Positions 1 to 5,360 of a stretch of 6,208 nt of DNA are shown one piece after another. Location of the stretch: assembly GCA_943324725.2 (NCBI GenBank), contig CALPMR020000184.1, forward strand, positions 1-6,208, read 5' to 3'. The position numbers and the translations under genes were made by a program. Position 1 is the first letter of the stretch. Every line of letters begins with the position of its first letter. Source of the stretch: Bordetella parapertussis. Lineage in GTDB: Bacteria > Cyanobacteriota > Cyanobacteriia > PCC-6307 > Cyanobiaceae. A model generated the notes under the pieces. That model did no database searches. It had not been told where the DNA came from and saw nothing but the letters and a program-made list of their open reading frames with translations.

Positions 1-1
1 G

Positions 2-1069
2 CAGGGCTTTCCCTTCCTCCCGGCTGGCTGCAGCCTCCAACTCGATCGCGTCGCCAGCGAGCGGGTGCTGGCCAACCTGCGCGATTCCCTACCCAGCCGA
101 CGGCCCCAGCTCTTGGCGGAATGCCGCAGCCTCGGTGCCTGTTCACTTGCGGCGCTGTTGGATGGACTGGGTCTGGAATTGGTTGAGTTCTACAAGCTGG
201 CCGGCTCCTGGGCGTTGCTGCAGCGGGAACTGGGCTGGCGGCCTCCTGCAGAGGCCACGGACGATGAACTGCGCCTGGGCCGGGGTATCGCTGCTGGTTT
301 GTTACACCTTGATGATCCCGAGCGTCTGAGCTTCTACACCAAGGCGTTGCAGCATCCAACGCCGCCGAATCCCGCCGACCTTGACCCGGCCAGCGAACGT
401 CTTTGGCGCATGTTGATGGCCCAGCTCTGGGGTAGCGGCCGTTGGCATCTGGCCTTGGCAGAGGCCCTGGTTCGGCTCTGGCAAGCCAGGGATCTACTCA
501 CCGAGCTGCTGGAGTTGTTCGCTCTGCTGCTGGAGCGCACGGACCACCTGGTGACACCACTTCGCTGGCCATCTGAAGGTGGAGCTGAGCCATTGCCACT
601 TGTGCCCTTAGGTCTGCATGGCCGATACTCTCGTGCCGAAGTGTTCGCTGCTTTCGGCAAGTTGAGTGATGCTCAACCCTTCCCCGGCAGAGAGGGGGTG
701 TTCTTCGATGAAGCAACCCGTTGCGATGTGCTTTTTATCACGCTCAAGAAATCCGAGCGGCTCTTCTCCCCCAGCACCCGCTACAACGATTATGCAGTCT
801 GCCGCGAAGAGTTCCACTGGGAGAGCCAGAGCCTGACCAGGGAGAGCTCGAAAACCGGCCAGCGCTATATTGATCACCTTGAGCGTGGCAGTCGGGTGCT
901 GTTGTTTGTGCGCGAGGAGAACAAAAGAGCCGGCGTCACCATGCCATTCTTTTGCCTAGGTTTTGCCAACGATGCAGGTCACCAGGGCGAGCGGCCAATG
1001 GCGATTCGATGGCGACTACATCAGCCTATCTCGGCAGCTTTCTACCCGGAACTGGCGGTGGCAGTCTGA
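2..1069 (+). CDS. SF2 DEAD/DEAH-type helicase with C-terminal DUF3427 domain (5' end outside the window)
   Basis: This is the last 355 codons of a large gene. The frame is open through the left edge, so the GTG at 65 is internal and not the start. The first residues, QGFPFLPAGCSLQLDRVA, resemble the stretch after the helicase core in SF2 helicases of the PLD-nuclease/DEAD-helicase/DUF3427 type. The helicase motifs themselves lie upstream and are not seen. The last 150 residues carry the DUF3427 signature: FGKLSDA, EGVFFDEATRCDVLFITLKKSE, SPSTRYNDYAV, FHWESQS, then a G-x-RYI-x-HLERGSRVLLFVRE block and a FFCLGFA strand near the end. Family members are thought to act on nucleic acid using ATP, and some sit in defence or repair loci, but no role is proven by this fragment. 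The gene ends with TGA and no U-rich terminator follows closely. Identity of the domain is confident; the cellular role is not. Confidence 0.85.
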   Translation, partial: QGFPFLPAGCSLQLDRVASERVLANLRDSLPSRRPQLLAECRSLGACSLAALLDGLGLELVEFYKLAGSWALLQRELGWRPPAEATDDELRLGRGIAAGLLHLDDPERLSFYTKALQHPTPPNPADLDPASERLWRMLMAQLWGSGRWHLALAEALVRLWQARDLLTELLELFALLLERTDHLVTPLRWPSEGGAEPLPLVPLGLHGRYSRAEVFAAFGKLSDAQPFPGREGVFFDEATRCDVLFITLKKSERLFSPSTRYNDYAVCREEFHWESQSLTRESSKTGQRYIDHLERGSRVLLFVREENKRAGVTMPFFCLGFANDAGHQGERPMAIRWRLHQPISAAFYPELAVAV

Positions 1070-1460
1070 CTGGTCTTCGGCAAGTCCATGAAGTCCCAGC
1101 AATGCACTGGTGGCTTCAAGGGTTTCGTGAATTGCCCTGGTTTTGTGCATGCCCGAGCCTTTCAGTCCTGGCCTGCTTTTACAGCTTCCCCTGGGCTGGT
1201 GCGCTGGGGAGCATTCCATCGGGGAGCAACACAACAGCGCCCCAGTCTGAACTCCCATGGCTGTTGATGACTCCTGTCGCCTGCTGGATCTCATCCCATT
1301 GTCGGGAGGCCATAGTGAGGAGCCGAAATGAGCTTTGCTACCATCGGCCCCTCTCGTCCTCGCTGGTCCAGTTGGCCCGCGATCGTCGCCACGTAGGGGC
1401 TGGCCATCGGCGCCTCGCCCCATGGGTGAGGAGCTCGGTGGCATCGCTCAGGCTGCGGCC

Positions 1461-1479
1461 GGGGACGTTCCTTGTCCCC
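1461..1479. repeat. Short perfect inverted repeat (GGGGAC / GTCCCC)
   Basis: GGGGAC at 1461-1466 is the exact reverse complement of GTCCCC at 1474-1479, with a 7-base loop. All six pairs include four G-C pairs at the base, so it would be a stable small hairpin. No T-run follows on either strand, so terminator function is not supported. It lies about 100 bases upstream of the Nif11-like gene and its role is unknown. Confidence 0.35.
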
Positions 1480-1552
1480 CCTGCTGCTGGCAGGAGCCGG
1501 CCGCAACCAATAAGGACTACCAAGGAATGCCGGAAGGAGAGTGGGGGTGGGC

Positions 1553-1558
1553 TATAAA
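1553..1558 (+). promoter_or_regulatory. Possible -10 box (TATAAA) for the Nif11-like gene
   Basis: TATAAA lies 22 bases before the ATG at 1581 in otherwise GC-rich sequence. No TTGACA-like -35 is seen at the proper distance, so the call rests on the -10 alone. If used, the leader would be only about 15 bases and would lack a clear Shine-Dalgarno. A purine-rich AAGGAG at 1534-1539 is too far upstream to serve the ATG. Confidence 0.25.
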
Positions 1559-1580
1559 ACAACTGAAATGCGCTCAGGCA

Positions 1581-1781
1581 ATGTCAAGGGAATCACTCGA
1601 AGCACTGCTTCTAAAGCTTAAGGATGATGAGGAGTTGCAACAAAAACTCAAAGGTGCTGTCAACCTTGATGCTGCTTCGGCAGCAGCCAGGCAGGCAGGC
1701 TTCGATGTCAGTAAGTACGATTTCCTCGAGAACAAGCGATTGATCGGGCCCCATTGGCTATGGGAGTGGAGCTGGATCTAG
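1581..1781 (+). CDS. Nif11-type leader-like small peptide with tryptophan-rich tail
   Basis: The gene encodes 66 residues. The start MSRESLEALLLKLKDDEELQ matches the usual opening of Nif11 domains (M-S-x-E-x-L-x-x-F/L-L-x-K-x-K-x-D-x-x-L-Q), followed by KLKGAVNLDAASAAARQAGF and a D-V-S-K-Y-D segment. This is the normal helical leader layout, spanning about residues 1-50. Nif11 domains serve as leader peptides of ribosomally made, modified peptides in cyanobacteria and also occur as proteins of unknown role. The typical double-glycine cleavage site is absent. The protein ends in residues 54-66, LIGPHWLWEWSWI, with Trp at 59, 61, 63 and 65. The frame is open further upstream (GTG/ATG candidates, for example ATG at 1527), but the added residues do not look like protein family sequence, so the ATG at 1581 is preferred. 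No modification enzyme or exporter of the bacteriocin type lies in the window. Family assignment is good; function is unknown. Confidence 0.75.
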   Translation: MSRESLEALLLKLKDDEELQQKLKGAVNLDAASAAARQAGFDVSKYDFLENKRLIGPHWLWEWSWI

Positions 1782-1835
1782 AAATACAATGGCAATCATG
1801 CAAGGAGTTTCGTCGCGCCTGGCGCTGATTATAGG

Positions 1836-1867
1836 CAGGATCACTCTATAACATTTTTGTGATCCTG
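1836..1867. promoter_or_regulatory. Perfect 9-bp inverted repeat around a -10-like box: candidate operator (or terminator hairpin)
   Basis: CAGGATCAC at 1836-1844 and GTGATCCTG at 1859-1867 are exact reverse complements separated by 14 bases. Arm centres are 23 bp apart, about two helical turns, as expected for a dimeric regulator. The spacer holds TATAAC at 1847-1852, which could be the -10 of the transporter gene starting at 1893. A good -35 is not visible. Alternatively the RNA hairpin could end transcription of the Nif11-like gene, but the T5 run lies inside the loop and not after the stem, which argues against an intrinsic terminator. Confidence 0.45.
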
Positions 1868-1892
1868 TTCAGGCTGCCAGTCTTCACCCAGC

Positions 1893-3041
1893 GTGCTGAT
1901 TATTCGCCAGCTGCTCAATGAAGGCATCCTGATCAGCCTCGGTCGTGTGCAGACATTGCTACCTGGTGTGGCACTGTGCGTCATGGTTGGCGGCATCTCC
2001 TGGGGGGTTGACCGGCTGGAAGTGGCACTCTTCGGTTATGCCTTCCTCGAGGCAATCGTACTGGCCATCCTGATCGGCATCGTGCTGCGGACCCTCTGGA
2101 CTCCGCCCAGGGCGTTCAGGCCGGGAATTGTCTTCACCGCTCAGTTTGTGCTGGAGGTCGCCATCGTCCTGCTCGGCGCTTCGCTGGACCTTCGCACCCT
2201 TCAACAACTCGGCTTTGCTCTCCTGGCGGCCGTGTTCACGACCACCGCCGTGACGCTTGGGTTGGGAGTTGTTTTCGGCCGGCTTGCCGGGCTTACGGGC
2301 AATCTGGCGATCCTGATTGCGGTCGGTAATGCCATCTGTGGCAACTCCGCCATTGCCGCCGTTGCCCCGGTCGTCCGCGCCCAAAGGGACGAGGTCGCCA
2401 GCGCGATCTCCCTCACGGCCGTCTTGGGGGTGCTTGTTGTGCTCACCCTGCCGCTATTGAAAGTGCCAGCTGTGCTCAATGATCATCAGTACGGAATCCT
2501 CGCCGGGATGGTTGTCTATACCGTGCCACAAGTTCTCGCTGCCACCATCCCGGTATCTGACGCCTCCGGCCAGGTTGGTGCCCTTGTCAAATTGATCAGG
2601 GTGGCCTTGCTAGGTCCCTTTGTCGCGTTCGTCGCGTTCGTGCGCGCCGGCAGTCCCGATGGCAAGCAGCTCAGGTTTTCGTGGCGCCGCTATGTGCCGT
2701 GGTTTTTGCTTGGCTTCTTCTTCACCTCAATCCTGCGTTCCGCCGGATTGATTCCCGTTGAACTGGCAAGCTCCGCGAAGGACCTCAGCCGCTGGCTCAC
2801 CATCGCCTCAATGGCAGCGCTCGGGCTGGGTGTTGATGTGCGTGCTGTGCGCCAGTCTGGTCCGCGAGTAGCGGTGGGAGTTGCTGGGCTTCTGGCAATG
2901 CTCGTCACCCTTGGGATCATCATCATCCATCTTTTCAGCTGTAATCAAATCGCTCCACTGCTACGATCTGGACCTGCTTTGACCTGGACCTGCTGCGCCC
3001 TTGGTCAGGTTGGTTCAGTGCAGCCAATGATGTTAAGTTGA
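1893..3041 (+). CDS. YeiH/UPF0324-family membrane protein, putative sulfate exporter
   Basis: The product is a 382-residue, very hydrophobic inner-membrane protein with about 11 predicted helices: roughly residues 19-39, 44-66, 78-97, 106-128, 135-162, 168-188, 197-217, 232-250, 266-286, 300-316 and 324-348. The family signature is GNAICGNSAIAAVAPVVRA at residues 145-163, preceded by LEVAIVLLGASLDLRTL (residues 87-103), in which the polar Asp follows a helix. TVPQVLAA at 210-217 corresponds to the conserved Pro-Gln segment of the family, and LGVDVRAV at 312-319 is the usual pattern before the last helix. YeiH proteins are named putative sulfate exporters, but the substrate is not firmly established. 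The GTG at 1893 is the first start after the in-frame stop at 1860; it has no clear Shine-Dalgarno, and GTG at 1947 is an alternative. Residues 349-382 extend about 30 residues past the usual end and contain a DNA direct repeat, so the 3' end may have lost its original stop. The gene stands alone, 111 bases after the Nif11-like gene. Confidence 0.87.
   Translation: MLIIRQLLNEGILISLGRVQTLLPGVALCVMVGGISWGVDRLEVALFGYAFLEAIVLAILIGIVLRTLWTPPRAFRPGIVFTAQFVLEVAIVLLGASLDLRTLQQLGFALLAAVFTTTAVTLGLGVVFGRLAGLTGNLAILIAVGNAICGNSAIAAVAPVVRAQRDEVASAISLTAVLGVLVVLTLPLLKVPAVLNDHQYGILAGMVVYTVPQVLAATIPVSDASGQVGALVKLIRVALLGPFVAFVAFVRAGSPDGKQLRFSWRRYVPWFLLGFFFTSILRSAGLIPVELASSAKDLSRWLTIASMAALGLGVDVRAVRQSGPRVAVGVAGLLAMLVTLGIIIIHLFSCNQIAPLLRSGPALTWTCCALGQVGSVQPMMLS
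2968..2994. repeat. 11-bp direct repeat in the 3' end of the transporter gene
   Basis: CTGGACCTGCT occurs at 2968-2978 and again at 2984-2994, a 16-base offset. It falls in the atypical C-terminal tail of the YeiH-like protein. It may reflect replication slippage; no function is suggested. Confidence 0.6.
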
Positions 3042-3067
3042 TGCCGGTATTTGATGCCGGTATTTGA
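3038..3067. repeat. 13-bp tandem repeat, 2.3 copies
   Basis: TTGATGCCGGTAT at 3038-3050 is repeated exactly at 3051-3063 and followed by a partial third copy (TTGA). The stop codon of the transporter gene (TGA, 3039-3041) lies within the first copy. This looks like a recent duplication directly behind the gene. Confidence 0.85.
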
Positions 3068-3496
3068 GGCTGTATAGTGCTCGGCCAACCCCTCTGGCCG
3101 TGCCCTTAGCGGCATTGAAGTTAACGCCTCGCCTCTGCTACAAGTTCGACAACCTGCCGATGACCTCATGGCCGGTAGGGTAGAGATCTCACTCCACAGA
3201 CTGCCTTATCGGTTTCAAACAATCGCCCTGATTGCAAGTGGAAGCCTGGAGCTGTGTCACTGTGATTTACGTCCTCCCGACGGGGTCCGTCGCTGCCAGA
3301 ACCCTGGATGCAGCATTGAACCGAACCACGTCGACGTCAGCAGACGTCACTGAGCACATTCCATCGCACCCCCACCGTGGAGAGACACCTGCCCCCTCTT
3401 GTTGGCATCGGTTTGCTTGCTCGTCTCTGCCGCAGGAGCAGCGCTATCAACGGGCCAGAATGGGGGGATAGTTCCAAGCCGTTGGTTCCATTCGTG
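3042..3496. other. Intergenic stretch between transporter and hydrolase
   Basis: No convincing gene is present. Short open frames at 3168-3353 and 3232-3471 overlap each other and have no family features. The stretch begins in the tandem repeat and includes a possible promoter at 3051-3078. It also has a small hairpin with CGACGG at 3278-3283 and CCGTCG at 3287-3292, and two GACGTC palindromes near 3331-3347. If transcription starts at the possible promoter, the hydrolase would have a leader of about 400 bases, or the region makes a separate short RNA. Confidence 0.45.
3051..3078 (+). promoter_or_regulatory. Possible sigma-70-type promoter (TTGATG-N16-TATAGT)
   Basis: TTGATG at 3051-3056 matches four of six -35 consensus bases, and TATAGT at 3073-3078 matches five of six -10 bases, with a 16-base spacer. 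The -35 is supplied by the second copy of the 13-bp tandem repeat. It would drive transcription rightward about 410 bases upstream of the hydrolase start. The match is by eye only. Confidence 0.3.
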
Positions 3497-4414
3497 ATGT
3501 CTCAACCTTCCATCCCACTGCAGAGCGGCCATAGTCCCGACCGGTCTACCGACAGGTCTGCAGTTGACGGAACAGCGACTCCGACTGGATTGGTCTCGTT
3601 GATGTTGCCGGTGCGTGGTGGATCCTGCCGTCTCTGGGCTGGCCATCACCTTTCAGCCACTCCAGCGGATTCATTGCCCATGGTGGTGTGTCATGGCGGC
3701 CCAGGCGTCCCCAGCGACTATCTGTTCCCCCTGATCGAGCCACTGCAACGACCGGTGATTTTCTTTGATCAACTGGGCTGTGGGCGGAGCGATCGACCCA
3801 GCCCCGAGATCGTGGAGTACTCCATTGCGGCAGCCGTGCAGGACCTGATCGAGGTGATCGATGCTTTCGTGGCTGACGGGCTGATCCCGAGGCAGGAGGG
3901 TCGGCCTGCCTACCACCTCTATGGCCAGTCGTTCGGTGGCATCCTGGCCTTCGAAGCGCTCACCGCTGGCCGTGGCCTGCCGGTTCCGCGCTCGCTGACC
4001 CTCTCCAACGTGCCGAGCTCGGTGCCCATGCTGCTTGAGGATGTGGAGGCCCTGCTGGCGGATCTTGGTGGCGACGGAGCTCGCTTTGATGCGACCCATG
4101 TCTGTAGAACAACGCCACGACCACCGGCATTGCTGGCGGCCTACGCCCCAGGGAACCCCGGCAACCATTGGCGCGGTGTCGACGTGATCGCTGACTGGTG
4201 TGCATCGGAGCGGGGCCTGGGCTCCCTGACACTGCCTGTGCTGCTGCTCGCTGGGGAACACGACTTTGTCACCCTCCGCTCGATGCAGGGGTGGCAGAAA
4301 CTGGCCCAGCTGCGCTGTGTCGTCATCCCTGGGGCGGCACACCACGCCTTGCTCGAGATGCCTGAGGCCTATGGCGCTTGCATCGAGGGCTTCCTGCAGG
4401 AATACGAAGGATGA
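3497..4414 (+). CDS. Proline iminopeptidase-like alpha/beta hydrolase (S33-type)
   Basis: From the ATG at 3497 the protein has 305 residues, a normal length for proline iminopeptidase-type hydrolases. The oxyanion motif HGGPG is at residues 66-70. DQLGCGRSDRP at 91-101 follows the strand after it. The nucleophile elbow GQSFGG at 143-148 gives Ser145. The catalytic acid is Asp256 in GEHD, and the base is most likely His282 in GAAHHALLE. HVCRTTPRPP at 201-210 matches the cap-domain segment that in relatives precedes the peptide-binding part. The cap is short, about 75 residues between the elbow half and GEHD. Members cut N-terminal proline from peptides or hydrolyse amino acid amides and esters, so the exact substrate is open. 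No signal peptide is seen, which suggests a cytoplasmic enzyme. The frame opens earlier (GTG at 3377), but those 40 residues lack family similarity. No clear Shine-Dalgarno precedes ATG 3497. The gene is monocistronic, with its own terminator. Confidence 0.87.
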   Translation: MSQPSIPLQSGHSPDRSTDRSAVDGTATPTGLVSLMLPVRGGSCRLWAGHHLSATPADSLPMVVCHGGPGVPSDYLFPLIEPLQRPVIFFDQLGCGRSDRPSPEIVEYSIAAAVQDLIEVIDAFVADGLIPRQEGRPAYHLYGQSFGGILAFEALTAGRGLPVPRSLTLSNVPSSVPMLLEDVEALLADLGGDGARFDATHVCRTTPRPPALLAAYAPGNPGNHWRGVDVIADWCASERGLGSLTLPVLLLAGEHDFVTLRSMQGWQKLAQLRCVVIPGAAHHALLEMPEAYGACIEGFLQEYEG

Positions 4415-4441
4415 ATACATCACGAAGACAATCTATCTGCT

Positions 4442-4482
4442 GCAACTTGAGAGTGCTTCAATCTTCTCGGAAGTTGTTTTTT
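4442..4482 (+). terminator. Intrinsic terminator of the hydrolase gene
   Basis: CAACTT at 4443-4448 pairs with AAGTTG at 4471-4476. The stem continues as GAGA (4449-4452) with TCTC (4465-4468) after a two-base bulge. Six T residues (4477-4482) follow immediately. It begins 28 bases after the hydrolase stop codon. A second, mutually exclusive pairing of TCTTCTC (4462-4468) with GAGAAGA (4483-4489) also exists. Confidence 0.7.
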
Positions 4483-4521
4483 GAGAAGAGACACTTGGGG
4501 CTAAACCTCTCCAGTAGTAGC

Positions 4522-5001
4522 TTATTCGCCGGGTGATGCAGCCCGGGCTTTCAACACCACATAGATCCCGCCAGACTTCCGAAGATCATAGAATTCCTCT
4601 TCCCAATTAGCCGGAACATAGGCTTTATCTCCTGAGTAATGTCGAACCAACTTGAAATCTTTGGAACGCAATGCATGGATGTGATTGGCCGCTATCAGTA
4701 GGACATGTTCACCATTAGCCGAGAGAGAGGGATCTTGGTTTGCATAAATATCGTCATGGCTGTAAAGTGACGTATCCTGAACTTCAGGCGCCCCTTTCAT
4801 GTATTCGTGAGACTGGGTATGGTTGAGAATCTTAGAATCGTCAATACCATGAAAATCCTGCCTCTTGGTATATTCAGTATCAAAGCCAAGGTGGTTTGCA
4901 AGAGTTGGCAGAAAATCGACATGTGATACCAAAGCAACAGTTTCTTGCCCGCCTTCAAAATATTCAGGATTGGACCAAACCATTGGGACTGTCTTTGTTG
5001 T
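4522..5001 (-). pseudogene. Sulfatase remnant (C-terminal fragment only)
   Basis: On the minus strand the frame holds KTVPMVWSNPEYFEGGQETV, then LVSHVDFLPTLANHLGFD. This is the typical C-terminal half-motif of type I sulfatases and alkaline-phosphatase-like hydrolases, in which the client protein is called to a '(V)P(M)-x-W-SNP ... SHVD-x-x-PTLA' block. Near the end, HIHALRSKDFKLVRHYSGDKA and EEFYDLR resemble the usual 'IRT-x-x-YK ... YDL' closing section. The entire catalytic N-terminal part, including the C-x-P-S-R cysteine that becomes formylglycine and the metal ligands, is missing. The reading frame meets a TAG at 5032-5034, about ten codons beyond the last family-like residue. At the other end, similarity stops at about FYDLRK, and SGGIYVVLKARAASPGE is not sulfatase-like, so both ends seem broken. 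The ATG at 4981-4983 lacks a Shine-Dalgarno. This fragment cannot be an active sulfatase. The frame itself is intact from 5031 to 4522, which suggests the truncation is recent. Confidence 0.7.
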
Positions 5002-5116
5002 CGATAGGCAAAACGGAGCTGTTTGAGGCTGCTATAGAAAAATCAAAAAATTGATCAAATCGCAAAGGCAAAGGCGGCAAGATGGTTCAGGTGCTTAAAA
5101 ACTTGCAACAATTATC

Positions 5117-5131
5117 CCAGGGAAACCCTGG
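5117..5131. repeat. Perfect hairpin CCAGGG-AAA-CCCTGG
   Basis: CCAGGG at 5117-5122 and CCCTGG at 5126-5131 are exact reverse complements with a three-base AAA loop. No T-run follows on either strand. It lies close to the break in the sulfatase remnant; function unknown. Confidence 0.5.
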
Positions 5132-5277
5132 AAAACCCAGCGGATCTACGCGAAGAAAAGTTTGTAATCGCAGAATAGTACTGAGGTGATTGGCGGTGGC
5201 TATGGGGGTTGGAACCGTTGTGGCGACTTGGAGGTCGTTGATAGAGGCACTGGCTTCAGACAATGAGAGCTGAATCG

Positions 5278-5352
5278 AAAACTACGATAAGTATATCTAA
5301 TGCTATCAAGCGAAGACCTGTAATTCGCCTAAGATGCATCAGTAGTTTTTTT
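5278..5352 (+). terminator. Long stem-loop ending in a T7 run just before the solenoid gene
   Basis: AAAACTAC at 5278-5285 pairs exactly with GTAGTTTT at 5342-5349. The stem can continue as GAT/ATC past a one-base bulge. An inner hairpin GCGAA/TTCGC occupies 5310-5314 and 5324-5328. Seven T residues (5346-5352) end the structure eight bases before the ATG at 5361. It could stop read-through transcription into the gene or be a regulated leader. The large loop makes an intrinsic terminator uncertain. Confidence 0.3.
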
Positions 5353-5360
5353 GTGTATAA

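Larger units (their letters stand above)
1070..1580. other. Intergenic stretch without a convincing gene
   Basis: This stretch separates the helicase gene from the Nif11-like gene. Open frames exist on both strands, but their translations are rich in Arg, Pro, Ser and Gly without any recognisable motif, as expected from GC-rich non-coding DNA. Possible RNA folds are ATGCAC at 1102-1107 with GTGCAT at 1145-1150 (enclosing AGGG/CCCT), GCGCTG at 1201-1206 with CAGCGC at 1235-1240, and a tight hairpin at 1461-1479. None is followed by a T-run, so no intrinsic terminator for the helicase gene is evident. No tRNA, repeat array or mobile-element end was seen. Confidence 0.5.
5002..5360. other. AT-richer intergenic stretch between the sulfatase remnant and the solenoid gene
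   Basis: No convincing gene is seen. Short open frames exist, for example a 35-codon frame from ATG 5082 that ends at TGA 5187-5189 on the plus strand and an unstarted frame of about 62 codons on the minus strand, but neither resembles a known family. A perfect hairpin CCAGGG-AAA-CCCTGG lies at 5117-5131. A long imperfect fold spans 5278-5352. I found no transposase motif or IS ends that would explain the break in the sulfatase gene. Confidence 0.45.

Noticed and set aside
65..1069. GTG at 65 as the start of a 334-residue gene
   Set aside because: The frame is open to the left edge and the residues before 65 already match the helicase family, so this is an internal codon.
952..1557. 201-residue open frame on the plus strand
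   Set aside because: It overlaps the helicase gene and has no domain, coding-like composition or start signal.
1335..1580. Upstream in-frame extension of the Nif11-like gene
   Set aside because: These 82 residues are Pro/Arg/Ala-rich without family similarity, and the Nif11 domain normally begins at M-S-x-E-x-L.
1789..1851. 20-codon frame (MAIMQGVSSRLALIIGRITL) after the Nif11-like gene
   Set aside because: Short, no ribosome binding site and overlaps the inverted repeat; cannot be distinguished from chance.
1959..2384. Minus-strand frame opposite the transporter gene
   Set aside because: Shadow frame of low-complexity charged residues opposite a clear membrane protein.
3168..3471. Overlapping short open frames between transporter and hydrolase
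   Set aside because: No motif, no ribosome binding site and mutually overlapping.
3671..4423. Long minus-strand frame opposite the hydrolase gene
   Set aside because: It is a shadow of the GC-rich hydrolase gene; the plus strand has a full catalytic triad.
4540..4549. AGCCCGGGCT palindrome
   Set aside because: A 10-bp palindrome in GC-rich DNA without context; likely chance.
5002..5360. Insertion sequence between the sulfatase remnant and the solenoid gene
   Set aside because: No transposase motif, terminal inverted repeats or target duplication could be identified by eye.
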